Origin: Panacagrimonas sp963975245
GTDB lineage: Bacteria > Pseudomonadota > Gammaproteobacteria > Nevskiales > Nevskiaceae
NCBI GenBank assembly: GCA_963975245.1
Contig: CAXBFJ010000003.1
Location: 310,001-374,000 of the forward strand
Direction: 5' to 3'
DNA length: 64,000 bases
The position numbers were made by a program, and so were the translations under genes. Positions 9,113-17,856 of this stretch are shown in pieces; positions within the stretch are counted from its first letter, which is position 1, and every line of letters begins with the position of its first letter. The notes under the pieces are model-generated. The model did not search any database and was not told the origin of the DNA. It was given only the letters and a program-made list of their open reading frames with translations.

Positions 9113-9951
9113 GACTCACCTCCCCGCGACCCGGACTGTATGGCCTGACTCCGGGAAATCCTGATGATCTTCTCCGCGTAGCGCGGATCAGTTGCATAGC
9201 CTGCCTGCTGCAAACCACGTACAAAGCGTTCTCCATCACCACCGTGATCCAGAGCCTGGGAGTAGCGCGGGTTGTCCTTCAGGAAGCGGACATAGTCGGC
9301 AAAGCTCTCTGCCGTGCTCTCGTAACGGCGGAATGCCGCCTGCTCATAATGGAAGGCACCACCCGAAAATTCTTGCGTGCTCTGCAAGCTGGACGCCCCC
9401 TTCCAGCTGCGATCTGCCTTGATCCCGAATAGATTGCCGGTTCCGTCGGCGGGCTGTTGGCCCCAGGCCGATTCCAGCGCTGCCTGCGCCATGATGAACT
9501 CCACCGGCACACCGAGCTGATTCGCCGCTTCCTCGGCGTAGGGCCTGATGGCATCGACAAACGCCTGCGGTGAATCGTAGGACTGGGCAGGCCTGGCACT
9601 GTGATGAACCGGCGCAACGGGGAGGCTGCGGCTCGGCATTCTCAAAGTGCTCAAATCCAGCGCCGCACCGTCCTGTCCGTGAAGCTGGCGCACCATCAGC
9701 TCAGCAATGCCCAGACCCCGCCCGGCACTGAGCGCCTTGGCCATCTCCGAGTCATGCAGGTCCCGATACAGACCGCCGTCGCCCATCAGATCATCTCCCA
9801 GAGAAGCGGAGCGCATGGACTTCAACATCATCTGTGCGAACACGGATTCAAACTGGCGTGCAGCCTCGCGCAGATTTTCGCGCGACTGATCCGACTTCTG
9901 CAGACCGGTGGTGGGCGAGAAAACCGGTGGCGTCAGGGCCGAAGCTTTCAT
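9109..9951 (-). CDS. flgJ: Flagellar rod assembly protein / muramidase FlgJ
   Basis: FlgJ scaffolds the rod and cuts peptidoglycan so that the rod can cross the wall. The 280-aa protein has both halves: an N-terminal rod-capping domain (AARQFESVFAQMMLKSMRSA, residues about 30-100) and a C-terminal glucosaminidase domain (about 130-275) with the catalytic Glu in AQAALESAWGQQ, then GNLFGIKADRSW and the AFRRYES region. Dual-domain FlgJ is typical of beta- and gammaproteobacteria. It lies 3 bp after flgI and overlaps flgK. Confidence 0.96.
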   Translation of the reverse strand: MKASALTPPVFSPTTGLQKSDQSRENLREAARQFESVFAQMMLKSMRSASLGDDLMGDGGLYRDLHDSEMAKALSAGRGLGIAELMVRQLHGQDGAALDLSTLRMPSRSLPVAPVHHSARPAQSYDSPQAFVDAIRPYAEEAANQLGVPVEFIMAQAALESAWGQQPADGTGNLFGIKADRSWKGASSLQSTQEFSGGAFHYEQAAFRRYESTAESFADYVRFLKDNPRYSQALDHGGDGERFVRGLQQAGYATDPRYAEKIIRISRSQAIQSGSRGGES

Positions 9952-9954
9952 CGC

Positions 9955-11058
9955 CTAGATCACAATCAGCTGCGCACGCAATGAACCGGCCTGTCGCAGC
10001 GCTTCGAGAATGGCAATCAGGTCTCCTGGCGCCGCACCGACCTGATTCACGGCGCGAACAATGTCAGACAGCGTAGGCCCGGCATCCAGCAGGAAGACGC
10101 GACCATTTCCCTCTTGCCCAACCGCAATACTGGACTCCGGCACAACCACCGTCTCGCCTTGCGAGAACGGCGTGGGCTGGCTGATGCGCGCCCGCTCCGT
10201 GATCGTGACCGACAGCGAGCCATGGGCCACGGCAGCGGGAGAGACGCGCACGTGACTGCCGATGACGATGGTGCCCGTACGCGAATTCACCACCACGCGC
10301 GCTGCCGCCTCGCCCGGATCGATCTCCATGGCCTCAAGCAATGCGATGAACTGCGTGCGTTGATGAGCATCCACAGGTGCGCGAACACTGATTGAAACGG
10401 CGTCGAGCGCCTGAGCAACACTTTCTCCATAACTTTGATTGATGCCTTGGGCCACTCTCGACGCGGTCGTGAAATCTGGCGCATTGAGATTCAGCACCAC
10501 AACCGGCGCGCCACTGAATGCGGCTGGCGCAGCGCGCTCAACAATGGCGCCGGCAGGAATTCTTCCGGTACTGGGCACATTGACCGAAATTCGCGAACCG
10601 TCACGGCCCGAAGCCCCGAATCCACCGACAATCAGGTTGCCCTGTGCAATGGCATAGACCTGCCCGTCCGCACCCTTGAGCGGCGCCATCAACAAGGCCC
10701 CGCCACGCAAACTCCCGGCATTGGCCAGCGAGGAAACCGTCACATCGATGGTCTGTCCAGGTTTGCTGAATGCTGGCAATTCGGCATGCAGGGCAACAGC
10801 AGCCACATTCTTCAATTGCGGATTCACATTGGCCGGAATCGTCACGCCCAGCTGGTTGAGCAGATTGCGCAGTGACTGCACGGTAAAGGGTGCTTGCGAG
10901 GTTTGATCACCAGAACCATCCAGGCCTACCACCAGTCCATAACCGACCAGTGGATTACCGCGCACACCCGCAACCGTGGCCAGATCCTTCAGGCGCTCCG
11001 CCTGAGCACCACCAGCCCATGCCACCAGACCCAGAACGAGACAGAACCAGAATTTCAT
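9955..11058 (-). CDS. flgI: Flagellar P-ring protein FlgI
   Basis: FlgI forms the P ring around the rod in the periplasm. With the ATG at 11058 the protein is 367 aa and begins MKFWFCLVLGLVAWAGGAQA, a clear Sec signal peptide, followed by ERLKDLATVAGVRGNPLVGY and GLVVGLDGSGDQT, the family hallmark. The C-terminus LIAILEALRQAGSLRAQLIV is also conserved. A longer frame from 11097 adds 13 residues ahead of the signal peptide and was rejected. The start overlaps the flgH stop as ATGA. Confidence 0.97.
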   Translation of the reverse strand: MKFWFCLVLGLVAWAGGAQAERLKDLATVAGVRGNPLVGYGLVVGLDGSGDQTSQAPFTVQSLRNLLNQLGVTIPANVNPQLKNVAAVALHAELPAFSKPGQTIDVTVSSLANAGSLRGGALLMAPLKGADGQVYAIAQGNLIVGGFGASGRDGSRISVNVPSTGRIPAGAIVERAAPAAFSGAPVVVLNLNAPDFTTASRVAQGINQSYGESVAQALDAVSISVRAPVDAHQRTQFIALLEAMEIDPGEAAARVVVNSRTGTIVIGSHVRVSPAAVAHGSLSVTITERARISQPTPFSQGETVVVPESSIAVGQEGNGRVFLLDAGPTLSDIVRAVNQVGAAPGDLIAILEALRQAGSLRAQLIVI

Positions 11059-11726
11059 AGCGGCCACCAGGCAGAGTTGAAGAATCGCGCCAACCATCCC
11101 ATCGCGTTGGCATCACCCACGGCGCCTTGCCCGCTGTACTCGATTTCTGCGTCAGCAATGCGGCTGGAAAGCACCGTGTTGTCGGGGCCGATATCCTGAA
11201 GTCGTACCAGCCCCCGGAGTCGCAGGGTTTCATCGGCCTGGTTGAGCTGAAGCTGTTTCTCACCCTCGACCCTCAGGACGCCACCGGGCAATCGCTCGAT
11301 CACGCGCACCGTGAGCTGTCCATCCAGGCGATTGGATTGCTGCGAGCCACCGCTGCCGGAAAAATCTCGATCTGCCTCGAGCGAGCCGCCAAACAAGGCA
11401 TTACCTCCTACCGTCACCCCGCGCCCAAGCACAGTCGGATTGAGAATCGAGGTCTGCTGAGACTTGCTGCTGGTGGTTGCCGCGCTGGCACTGGCCTGCG
11501 TCCTCTCTACCAGAACCACCGTCAACAGATCGCCTTCCCACTGCGCCTTGTTGTCTTCAAACAAGGACTGACCGCGCGCACTGGCGTAGATCGATCCGTT
11601 CGCCGCTGGCGCTGGACCTTGTTCGACCGGTTTTGAAACGGTACTGCGCCTTTCCTGTGGCGCACTGGCACAGGCACCCAGCACGAGTGACAGCAAGCTA
11701 CAGAGAATCAGGCGCACCGTGTTCAT
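11055..11726 (-). CDS. flgH: Flagellar L-ring lipoprotein FlgH
   Basis: FlgH is an outer-membrane lipoprotein that forms the L ring bushing of the flagellar basal body. The 223-aa protein opens with a lipoprotein signal peptide ending in lipobox LGAC (Cys19). It carries the family motifs GDLLTVVLVERTQASASA and GNALFGGSLE, with the C-terminal QGAVGDANAMGWLARFF. The start codon overlaps the flgG stop (TAATG). Confidence 0.97.
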   Translation of the reverse strand: MNTVRLILCSLLSLVLGACASAPQERRSTVSKPVEQGPAPAANGSIYASARGQSLFEDNKAQWEGDLLTVVLVERTQASASAATTSSKSQQTSILNPTVLGRGVTVGGNALFGGSLEADRDFSGSGGSQQSNRLDGQLTVRVIERLPGGVLRVEGEKQLQLNQADETLRLRGLVRLQDIGPDNTVLSSRIADAEIEYSGQGAVGDANAMGWLARFFNSAWWPL

Positions 11727-12511
11727 TACAGTGACTGGTTTACAAACTGCAGCATGTCGTCGGTGGCCGAGATCGCTTTTGAATTCATCTCGTAGGCACG
11801 CTGCGTTTCAATCATGTTGACTAGTTCTTCCACGACATTGACGTTGGAAGACTCCAGGGCGCCCTGTGCAATGGAACCTATGCCGTTGATGCCCGGAGTG
11901 CCCTGCTGCGGCGGACCACTCGCGGCGGTTTCATCGAACAGGTTGTCCCCGCGTGCCTGCAGGCCAGCGGGGTTGATGAAGTCGGTCAGGGTCAGCGTAC
12001 CCAGGGTGACGGGCGTTGCCTCGCCAGGCATTTGCACGGTCACTGTTCCATCCGCGCCCACCGTCACACTCTGGGCACCGTCGGGTATAGACAATGCGGG
12101 CTGCAACGGATGACCGGCGGAATTGACCAATGCGCCTTCTGCGCTGAGACGCAGCGCGCCGTCTCGCGTATAGGCAATGGAGCCGTCAGGCAGGGAAATC
12201 TCGAAGAATCCGCGACCATTGATGGCAAGGTCCAGCGCATTGCCGGTCTGCTGCAAACTGCCCTGCGTGAAGCTCTTTTCCGTGGAGGCCACGCGGACGC
12301 CGGTACCTAGCATCAGGCCGGTCGGTGCCTGTGTCTGGGCACTGGTGGACCCGCCAGGTTGTCGAACGGTCTGGTAGAGAAGGTCCTCGAAGCTGGCGCG
12401 TCCCCGCTTGAAGCCTGTGGTGTTGACGTTGGCCAGGTTGTTGGAGACCACGCTCATGCGCGCTTGCTGCGCATCGAGTCCGGTCTTGGCGATCCATAGA
12501 GCTGAGTTCAT
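11726..12511 (-). CDS. flgG: Flagellar distal rod protein FlgG
   Basis: FlgG builds the distal rod. The 261-aa protein is of normal length and has the N-terminal motif WIAKTGLDAQQARMSVVSNN then LANVNTTGFKRGRASFEDL, LAINGRGFFEI in the middle and LESSNVNVVEELVNMIETQR with ISATDDMLQFVNQSL at the end. It follows flgF by 25 bp. The LANVNTTGFK form and the length distinguish it from FlgF and FlgE. Confidence 0.97.
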   Translation of the reverse strand: MNSALWIAKTGLDAQQARMSVVSNNLANVNTTGFKRGRASFEDLLYQTVRQPGGSTSAQTQAPTGLMLGTGVRVASTEKSFTQGSLQQTGNALDLAINGRGFFEISLPDGSIAYTRDGALRLSAEGALVNSAGHPLQPALSIPDGAQSVTVGADGTVTVQMPGEATPVTLGTLTLTDFINPAGLQARGDNLFDETAASGPPQQGTPGINGIGSIAQGALESSNVNVVEELVNMIETQRAYEMNSKAISATDDMLQFVNQSL

Positions 12512-12536
12512 CTTGCTTCTCCTTTACGATATCGCA

Positions 12537-13277
12537 TCAGCGCATACGCACGATGGATTGCGCGGCCTGCTCGTTCTCATTGACCGCGCGCATCATGCGC
12601 ACCTGCATCTCGAACTGCCGCGACAGATTGATCATGTTCACCATGGCATCGGCGGCGTTGACGTTGGACGACTCCAAGGTGCCCACCGTGAGGCTGGCGC
12701 CGGCCGACGCAAGCAGCTCGGCATCGTCGCGGGCGTACATCAATCCATCCTTGCCACGATCCAGGCTGTCTGGTCCGCCGATCACGATCTTCATGCGCCC
12801 CACTTCAGCCTTGACCTCCGGCCCCTGCCCCTGCGGCACGATGGAAACGGTTCCGTCCTCGCCGATACTGAGGCTGGTATTGGGCGGCACAGAAATCGGA
12901 CCGCCATCCCCGAGTACCGGCTGACCCGCATGGGTCACCAGCTGACCCAGTGAGGTCAGCCGCAGATTGCCAGCACGCGTATAGGCTTCTCGGCCATCCG
13001 CCGACTGCACGGCCAGCCAGCGACCTTCTGCCAATGACACATCCAGGGCGTTTCCCGTCTGCATCACAACGCCGCTGCTGGCATCCCACCCCGCCCCGCC
13101 AAGCAGCGCGTTGACGCGCGTCGGCAAGCCGGCGCCTTCTACCTGCAGCGCGGACTGCGCGGCGATTTCTGCCCGGAATCCCGTCGTGGAGGCGTTGGCC
13201 AGATTGTGGTTGTTGACCGCCTGCGCTCGCAGACTCTGCGTTGCACCGGTCATTGCCACATAGAGTGCGCGGTCCAT
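12537..13277 (-). CDS. flgF: Flagellar proximal rod protein FlgF
   Basis: FlgF is a proximal rod component. The 246-aa protein begins MDRALYVAMTGATQSLRAQA and NHNLANASTTGFRAE, the FlgF variant of the rod motif, has LDVSLAEGRWLAVQ where FlgG has LAINGRGFF, and ends with LESSNVNAADAMVNMINLSR. It lies 5 bp after flgE in the operon. Confidence 0.96.
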   Translation of the reverse strand: MDRALYVAMTGATQSLRAQAVNNHNLANASTTGFRAEIAAQSALQVEGAGLPTRVNALLGGAGWDASSGVVMQTGNALDVSLAEGRWLAVQSADGREAYTRAGNLRLTSLGQLVTHAGQPVLGDGGPISVPPNTSLSIGEDGTVSIVPQGQGPEVKAEVGRMKIVIGGPDSLDRGKDGLMYARDDAELLASAGASLTVGTLESSNVNAADAMVNMINLSRQFEMQVRMMRAVNENEQAAQSIVRMR

Positions 13278-13282
13278 GAGGA

Positions 13283-14500
13283 TCAGCGGATATTGAGGAC
13301 AGTCTGGGTCAGCTGATCCGAGGTTGAAATCACCTGCGAATTCGCCTGGAAATTGCGCTGCGCAGTGATCATGTTCACCAGCTGCTCCGTCAGATCCACG
13401 TTAGACGCTTCAAGTGCGCCGGACTGCACCAGACCAAAATTAGCCGATCCCGCAGGCCCCACCAGCGCCTGACCAGAAGTGAAGGTCTCGCCCCAGGACG
13501 TGTCGCCCAACTGCTGCAAGCCACCGGCATTGGCGAAACGCGCCATCGCCACCTGGCCCAGCGGCGTGGCCTGACCATTGGTATAGCGTGCCTGCACCGC
13601 GCCCTCTGGGGTGATCTCGATACCCGTCAAACGGCCGGTGGTGAAACCATCCTGAGTCAGCTCGTTGATTCCGAACTGATCGCCGTACTGTGTGGTCAGG
13701 CTGAAATCCAGCTCCAGGCTGAGGTCAGATGATCCGTTGCCCTGCGCGATCGGAGGCAGCGTGAAAGATCCTCCGGCCGGCGTGATCAGTTCGCCATCGC
13801 TGGAATATTCCAGCGCGATGGGCGAGCCCACAACATTGCCATCGACCGTGACATTGGCCGTCCACTCATTGGGATTGGCTCCACGTGCGAAAAACACATT
13901 GGCGGCATGGCTGGCACCCAGCGAGTCATAGACGGACAAGGAAGTGGTATGCGTATAGCTCTGCGGATCGCCCGGATCAAAGACAGGATTGGTCGGTGCG
14001 CTGGCGTTGGCTGGCAGGTTCAGGCCCAGGCCGATTTCAGTACTGGCACGCGGCGCGCTGTCGGTGATCGAAAGTTGCAGATCAACCATGCGCCCGGTGT
14101 CAAAGCCACCAGCTGCCGACGGCGGGAATATCTGCAGGCGATGGCCCTGTGGATTGACGACAAAACCATTTCTGTCCGGGCTGAAAGCACCGGCCCGCGA
14201 ATACACCCGCGAGCCATTGTCGGACAGCGTGAAGAATCCTTCGCCGCTGATCGCCAGATCCAGGTTGTTGTCCGTGAATTCGATATTGCCTTGCGAAAAA
14301 CCCTGCTGGACATCGGCGAGGCGAACACCCGAACCGGTCGCTGTCGCTGTCAGGCCCTGCGCTGCGAGCGCATAGACGTCGGCAAAATAACCGCGTGACT
14401 GCTTGAAGCCGGTTGTCCCGGAATTGGCAATGTTGTGCGCCGTGATGTTGAGGTCAGCCGAGGCCGCATTGATACCTGAAAGCGCAATTCGAAAGGTCAT
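13283..14500 (-). CDS. flgE: Flagellar hook protein FlgE
   Basis: FlgE is the building block of the flagellar hook. The 405-aa protein starts MTFRIALSGINAASADLNIT, then HNIANSGTTGFKQSRGYFAD, has LDLAISGEGFFTL, and ends LEASNVDLTEQLVNMITAQR and QVISTSDQLTQTVLNIR. Between them lies the variable D1-D2 region with YTHTTSLSVYDSLG, typical of hook proteins. The ATG at 14500 is preceded by AAGGAG with a 7-nt spacer. Confidence 0.97.
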   Translation of the reverse strand: MTFRIALSGINAASADLNITAHNIANSGTTGFKQSRGYFADVYALAAQGLTATATGSGVRLADVQQGFSQGNIEFTDNNLDLAISGEGFFTLSDNGSRVYSRAGAFSPDRNGFVVNPQGHRLQIFPPSAAGGFDTGRMVDLQLSITDSAPRASTEIGLGLNLPANASAPTNPVFDPGDPQSYTHTTSLSVYDSLGASHAANVFFARGANPNEWTANVTVDGNVVGSPIALEYSSDGELITPAGGSFTLPPIAQGNGSSDLSLELDFSLTTQYGDQFGINELTQDGFTTGRLTGIEITPEGAVQARYTNGQATPLGQVAMARFANAGGLQQLGDTSWGETFTSGQALVGPAGSANFGLVQSGALEASNVDLTEQLVNMITAQRNFQANSQVISTSDQLTQTVLNIR

Positions 14501-14518
14501 GATGTACTCCTTGAAGAT

Positions 14519-15178
14519 CTAATAGAGCTGGCGAATCCAGCCAATCTGTGCCTGGCCAAGACCACTGAGATCAAGCAACGGCCCTTGCGCGCCGCCCAGG
14601 TGAATGGATTCGACGTTGGCGCGTGCCAGGCTGGTGACTGCGACTGATTGCCCAGCCTGCTCGGCGGTGATGTTCATGTGATACAGACCGGGCTCAACGG
14701 CCTGCCCAGCGTCATCGAGGCCATCCCATTCAAAGACGCCTACACCAGCAGGCTGACTTCCAAGTGGAATGAGACGAATGCGCTCGCCGTTGATGTCGAG
14801 AATTTCCACCTGCACGCCGGCCGAACTTGCCGGCAGATCAAAGCCACCCTGTGCGCCGGTGTCACCGAGCACCAGGGAATCTGAATTCACCAGGACATCA
14901 CGACCAACCAGACTGCTGGCCTGCAGCGCCTGATCAGCGCCGATGAGCCCCGACAAACCTGCAAACGATTGATTCAGGCTTTGCACACCCGAGACCACGC
15001 TGAACTGAGCGAGTTGTCCCAGGAACTGCTGGTTGTCCAGCGGCTTCAAGGGATCCTGGTTACTGAATTGCGTGAGCATCAATTTCAGAAAATCATCTTG
15101 CCCAAGCGACTGGCTGGAACTGCCGCCGGTGCTGCTCGTTCCCCCCAGGATGCTGGCGCCCAATCCGTCGATATTCAT
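14519..15178 (-). CDS. flgD: Flagellar hook assembly (cap) protein FlgD
   Basis: FlgD caps the growing hook and guides FlgE polymerisation. The 219-aa protein has the conserved N-terminal LGQDDFLKLMLTQFSNQDPL then KPLDNQQFLGQLAQFS, and a C-terminal beta domain with VGVFEWDGLDDAGQAVEPG and YHMNITAE. Length is usual for the family. Its start follows the flgC stop after 2 bp. Confidence 0.96.
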   Translation of the reverse strand: MNIDGLGASILGGTSSTGGSSSQSLGQDDFLKLMLTQFSNQDPLKPLDNQQFLGQLAQFSVVSGVQSLNQSFAGLSGLIGADQALQASSLVGRDVLVNSDSLVLGDTGAQGGFDLPASSAGVQVEILDINGERIRLIPLGSQPAGVGVFEWDGLDDAGQAVEPGLYHMNITAEQAGQSVAVTSLARANVESIHLGGAQGPLLDLSGLGQAQIGWIRQLY

Positions 15179-15180
15179 GA

Positions 15181-15582
15181 TTACTTGCCCATGTTGATGG
15201 TGGCGGTCATCAGATCCTTGGCCGTATTCATGACCTCGACACTGTTCTGATAAGCCCGGGAGGCCGAGATCATGTTGGCCATTTCCTCCATTGGATTGAC
15301 GTTGGAACCAAAGACGTAACCGTTCTCGTCTGCCAGCGGATGCCCCGGCTCGTAACGGCTTGGAATCTCGGCGGCACTCTGTGCAACACCGGTCACGCTC
15401 ACGGCACCTTTCATCTCGCCCTCGAGCACGGTGCTGAACAGCGGCATGCGTGCGCGATACGCTTCATTGGCAGAACCGGCGACGCTTTCCGAGTTGGCCA
15501 GGTTGCTGGCAACGGTATTGAGACGGGTCGTCTGTGCCTGCATGGCACTGGCCGACACCTTGAAGATGTGGAAAGAAGACAT
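15181..15582 (-). CDS. flgC: Flagellar proximal rod protein FlgC
   Basis: FlgC is a proximal rod protein. The 133-aa product begins FKVSASAMQAQTTRLNTVAS then NLANSESVAGS, and ends with GSNVNPMEEMANMISASRAY and the helix NSVEVMNTAKDLMTATINMG, all typical of FlgC. It follows flgB by 2 bp. Confidence 0.96.
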   Translation of the reverse strand: MSSFHIFKVSASAMQAQTTRLNTVASNLANSESVAGSANEAYRARMPLFSTVLEGEMKGAVSVTGVAQSAAEIPSRYEPGHPLADENGYVFGSNVNPMEEMANMISASRAYQNSVEVMNTAKDLMTATINMGK

Positions 15583-15584
15583 CG

Positions 15585-15977
15585 CTACTCTCCGGTGATG
15601 GCGGTCAACATGCCGCGCAGACGACTTTCAACAAAGCCCAGAGAAGCCCGATAACGCAGCGCGGCCTCGGCAAACTCGGCTTGCTCGCGTCCCAGATCAA
15701 CGGAATTTCCATCCAGACTCGGTTGCGTCTGAGTCCTGAGTACCGGCTGCATGGCGGCACTGATGTCTGCATTAGGCGACATACCCGCCCTGCTTTCTGA
15801 GCCAGACGCCGCCTGCGCCTCAAGTGCTCGCATTGCGGCGGCGAAATCGATGGACTTGGCCTTGTAGCCAGGTGTTTCGACGTTGGCTATGTTCTGCGAC
15901 AGCAGTTCAAGTCGCTTGCCGTGAAGACTCAGCGAACCTGCGTGTATGCCCAGCAATCTGTTGGTATCCATGGTCAT
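15585..15977 (-). CDS. flgB: Flagellar proximal rod protein FlgB
   Basis: FlgB is a proximal rod protein and the first gene of the rod/hook operon. It shows LLGIHAGSLSLHGKRLELLS, then QNIANVETPGYKAKSIDF, the FlgB hallmark, and a C-terminal EAALRYRASLGFVESRLRG. I use the ATG at 15977 (130 aa) because it follows GAGG with a 6-nt spacer. The longest frame starts at 16007, which lies before the transcript start predicted from the sigma-54 promoter at 16011-16026, so that start is unlikely. An ATG at 15971 is also possible. Confidence 0.93.
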   Translation of the reverse strand: MTMDTNRLLGIHAGSLSLHGKRLELLSQNIANVETPGYKAKSIDFAAAMRALEAQAASGSESRAGMSPNADISAAMQPVLRTQTQPSLDGNSVDLGREQAEFAEAALRYRASLGFVESRLRGMLTAITGE

Positions 15978-16010
15978 GGCAGACCTCATGGCGGAATGTG
16001 ATCCCACCGA

Positions 16011-16026
16011 GGCAAGCCGTGTACCA
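16011..16026 (-). promoter_or_regulatory. Sigma-54 promoter of the flgB-flgL operon
   Basis: Minus strand TGGTACACGGCTTGCC has GG-N10-GC spacing and differs from TGGCAC-N5-TTGC by one base. Transcription is expected to start near 16000, just before the chosen flgB ATG. Confidence 0.88.
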
Positions 16027-16067
16027 GCACCTGTACCAATGTCCGCAAAACGGACCTGGCACTTTGA

Positions 16068-16964
16068 TCAGCTCACGCTTTCCAACCGCCGAAGCACAGC
16101 CTGTGCAAGTTCATCCGGACTAAACTTCGCAATAAAGTCGTCTGCGCCAACTCTCTCGACCATGGCGTGATTGAACTGCCCGGAAAGCGACGTATGCAGG
16201 ATCAGGTACAGATCACGCAATTGCGCATCGCGACGGATTTCCGTCACCAGGCTGTATCCATCCATATGCGGCATCTCAATATCCGATATCACCAGGGTGA
16301 CCGGCGGCGCGCCCGAATCAGCTTGCGACCGCAACCAGTCCAGCGCCTGCTTGCCATCCTGAAGCGTCACGCTCGAAACCCCAAGTTGTTCGAGCACGGA
16401 ACTGACCTGTTTACGGGCAACGCGGGAATCATCCACCACCAGGGCATGTATTGCACTCGCACCGGCATCGCGCTTGAACTGTTCACTCAGGCTCGGCGGG
16501 CCGCCGGCCACTTCAGCCAGCACCTGCTCCACATCGAGAATCTGAACCCACTTGTTGTCGACCCGGGTGATGGCTGTCAGATAAGGGGCATCCTCTCCCG
16601 GTGGCAGGACATCAGACACGTCCAGGTGCACGATCCGCTCGATCCCGCCCACCAGAAAGCCCTGCAGGCTACGGTTGTACTCGGTGACGATCAGATACTG
16701 ATCACTCTCCTGCGATGGGGTGCCGAGCACGGTGGCCAGGTCCATGACCGGGATCACTTTGCCGCGAACATCTGCCACACCACGCACCGTTGCGCTGGAA
16801 CCCGGCATCCAGGTGATGGCCGGCGTACGCATGACTTCCAGCACCTTGAAGACATTGATGCCAAACAAAGCATCATCGTTGATGCGAAACATCAGCAGCG
16901 CCAGCCGATTGTGCCCAGCCAGGCGGGTCTGTTGATCAATGCTGTCCAGGAGTCTCTGATTCAT
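16068..16964 (-). CDS. cheV: Chemotaxis coupling protein CheV (CheW-receiver fusion)
   Basis: CheV couples chemoreceptors to CheA and can be phosphorylated for adaptation. The 298-aa protein has an N-terminal CheW-like domain (about 20-150; LLMFRINDDALFGINVFKVL and VRGVADVRGKVIPVMDL) and a C-terminal receiver (about 170-295) with the acidic pair in LVVDDSRVARK, phospho-acceptor Asp in VISDIEMPHMDG and Lys in FIAKFSPDE. I prefer the ATG at 16964. A TTG at 16988 would add eight residues and has GAGG 11 nt upstream. It lies upstream of flgB in the same direction and is separated from it by the flgB promoter. No other che gene is in the window. Confidence 0.93.
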   Translation of the reverse strand: MNQRLLDSIDQQTRLAGHNRLALLMFRINDDALFGINVFKVLEVMRTPAITWMPGSSATVRGVADVRGKVIPVMDLATVLGTPSQESDQYLIVTEYNRSLQGFLVGGIERIVHLDVSDVLPPGEDAPYLTAITRVDNKWVQILDVEQVLAEVAGGPPSLSEQFKRDAGASAIHALVVDDSRVARKQVSSVLEQLGVSSVTLQDGKQALDWLRSQADSGAPPVTLVISDIEMPHMDGYSLVTEIRRDAQLRDLYLILHTSLSGQFNHAMVERVGADDFIAKFSPDELAQAVLRRLESVS

Positions 16965-17029
16965 GTCCACGATATCGGCCGTCCGCAATAAAGCTTGAGC
17001 CTCAAATCAATTCGCAATTGATGCAGGTC

Positions 17030-17044
17030 TGGAACGCGACTTGC
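17030..17044 (+). promoter_or_regulatory. Sigma-54 promoter of flgA
   Basis: Plus strand TGGAACGCGACTTGC: GG-N10-GC spacing exact, one mismatch to TGGCAC-N5-TTGC. It faces flgA, with a leader of roughly 145 nt, and stands in the divergent gap between cheV and flgA. Confidence 0.8.
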
Positions 17045-17154
17045 CTGAACTCAAGTCATACAGAGTCAGACGAACCTCTACAGACCACAGACTCCAGATG
17101 GCGGTGAGCATGGACACAGCAAAAGCAGATAACACTGATACCGGAGAGAACGCC

Positions 17155-17205
17155 GTGTCTGTCATCGTGCTGCTCGTCGATGCTCAGGCAGGGCTCGCAT
17201 CATGA
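17155..17205 (+). other. Possible 16-codon leader ORF before flgA
   Basis: A GTG at 17155 is preceded by GGAGAG with a 6-7 nt gap and opens a hydrophobic 16-residue frame (MSVIVLLVDAQAGLAS) that ends in TGA overlapping the flgA ATG (ATGA). It could be a translated leader coupled to flgA, or, if a frame change occurs, the missing signal-peptide start of FlgA. Neither is proven. Confidence 0.3.
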
Positions 17206-17846
17206 CGCCAGGCGTTGTTGCGCTGGCCGCAGCCGTCAGCTGGCAGAACGTGACCAGCATTCGCGATGCCGCTGAAGAAGCGGTCACCCAACTTCATCCG
17301 GGCGCCCAGGTCGAGGCTGCCATTGACGATCACATCCGCATGCCCGCCTGCAGCCGCCCCCTGTCTGCCTCGGCCAAGCTCTCTGGCAACGCAAGTGCGA
17401 CCGCAACGGTTCGATGCGAAGGCAAGCAGCGCTGGCAACTCTATGTGCCGGTCAGACTGTCGAGTCAGGTGCGGGTACTGGTCCTGAGCAGACCCAAGGC
17501 GCGTGGCGATGTCATTACCGCTGCAGATCTGAAAACGGAAATGCGCCCGCGTGCCACCCTCGCCTATGGCTTCTTCACAGACGCCGCCGCTCTTCAGGGC
17601 AAATCCTTGAAACGTTCTCTCGGTGCAGGAACCATTCCGGGCCCGGGAGATATTGACGACGACCGGCGGCTGCGTCCGGGCGCTCCCGTAACCCTGATCA
17701 GCCGCATCTCCGGCATCGAAGTCAGGATGGATGGTCGCGTTCTTACCGCCCGAAGTCCTGATTCCATCAGCGTGGAGAACCTCAGTTCGGGCCGAAAAGT
17801 GAATGGCCGCATGATAGGCCCCAACACGGTGGAGGTCCTGCCGTGA
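17202..17846 (+). CDS. flgA: Flagellar P-ring assembly chaperone FlgA
   Basis: FlgA is a periplasmic chaperone for P-ring (FlgI) assembly. The 214-aa protein has the family layout: an N-terminal QNVTSIRDAAEEAVTQLHPG, a middle RWQLYVPVRLSSQVRVLVLS, and a SAF-type domain with RPKARGDVITAADLKTE, LRPGAPVTLISRISGIEVRM and the C-terminal GRKVNGRMIGPNTVEVL. The residues before QNVTSIRD (MTPGVVALAAAVSW) form an unusually short hydrophobic start without a basic n-region, so the signal peptide looks incomplete. The in-frame upstream sequence has no start codon before a stop at about 17136. It is the first gene of flgA-flgM-flgN and has a sigma-54 promoter. Confidence 0.92.
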   Translation: MTPGVVALAAAVSWQNVTSIRDAAEEAVTQLHPGAQVEAAIDDHIRMPACSRPLSASAKLSGNASATATVRCEGKQRWQLYVPVRLSSQVRVLVLSRPKARGDVITAADLKTEMRPRATLAYGFFTDAAALQGKSLKRSLGAGTIPGPGDIDDDRRLRPGAPVTLISRISGIEVRMDGRVLTARSPDSISVENLSSGRKVNGRMIGPNTVEVLP

Positions 17847-17856
17847 AACCTCGTCC

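Noticed and set aside
8396..9148. 250-codon plus-strand frame opposite flgK
   Set aside because: It lies fully antisense to flgK, has no recognisable motif, and such long shadow frames are common opposite high-GC coding genes.
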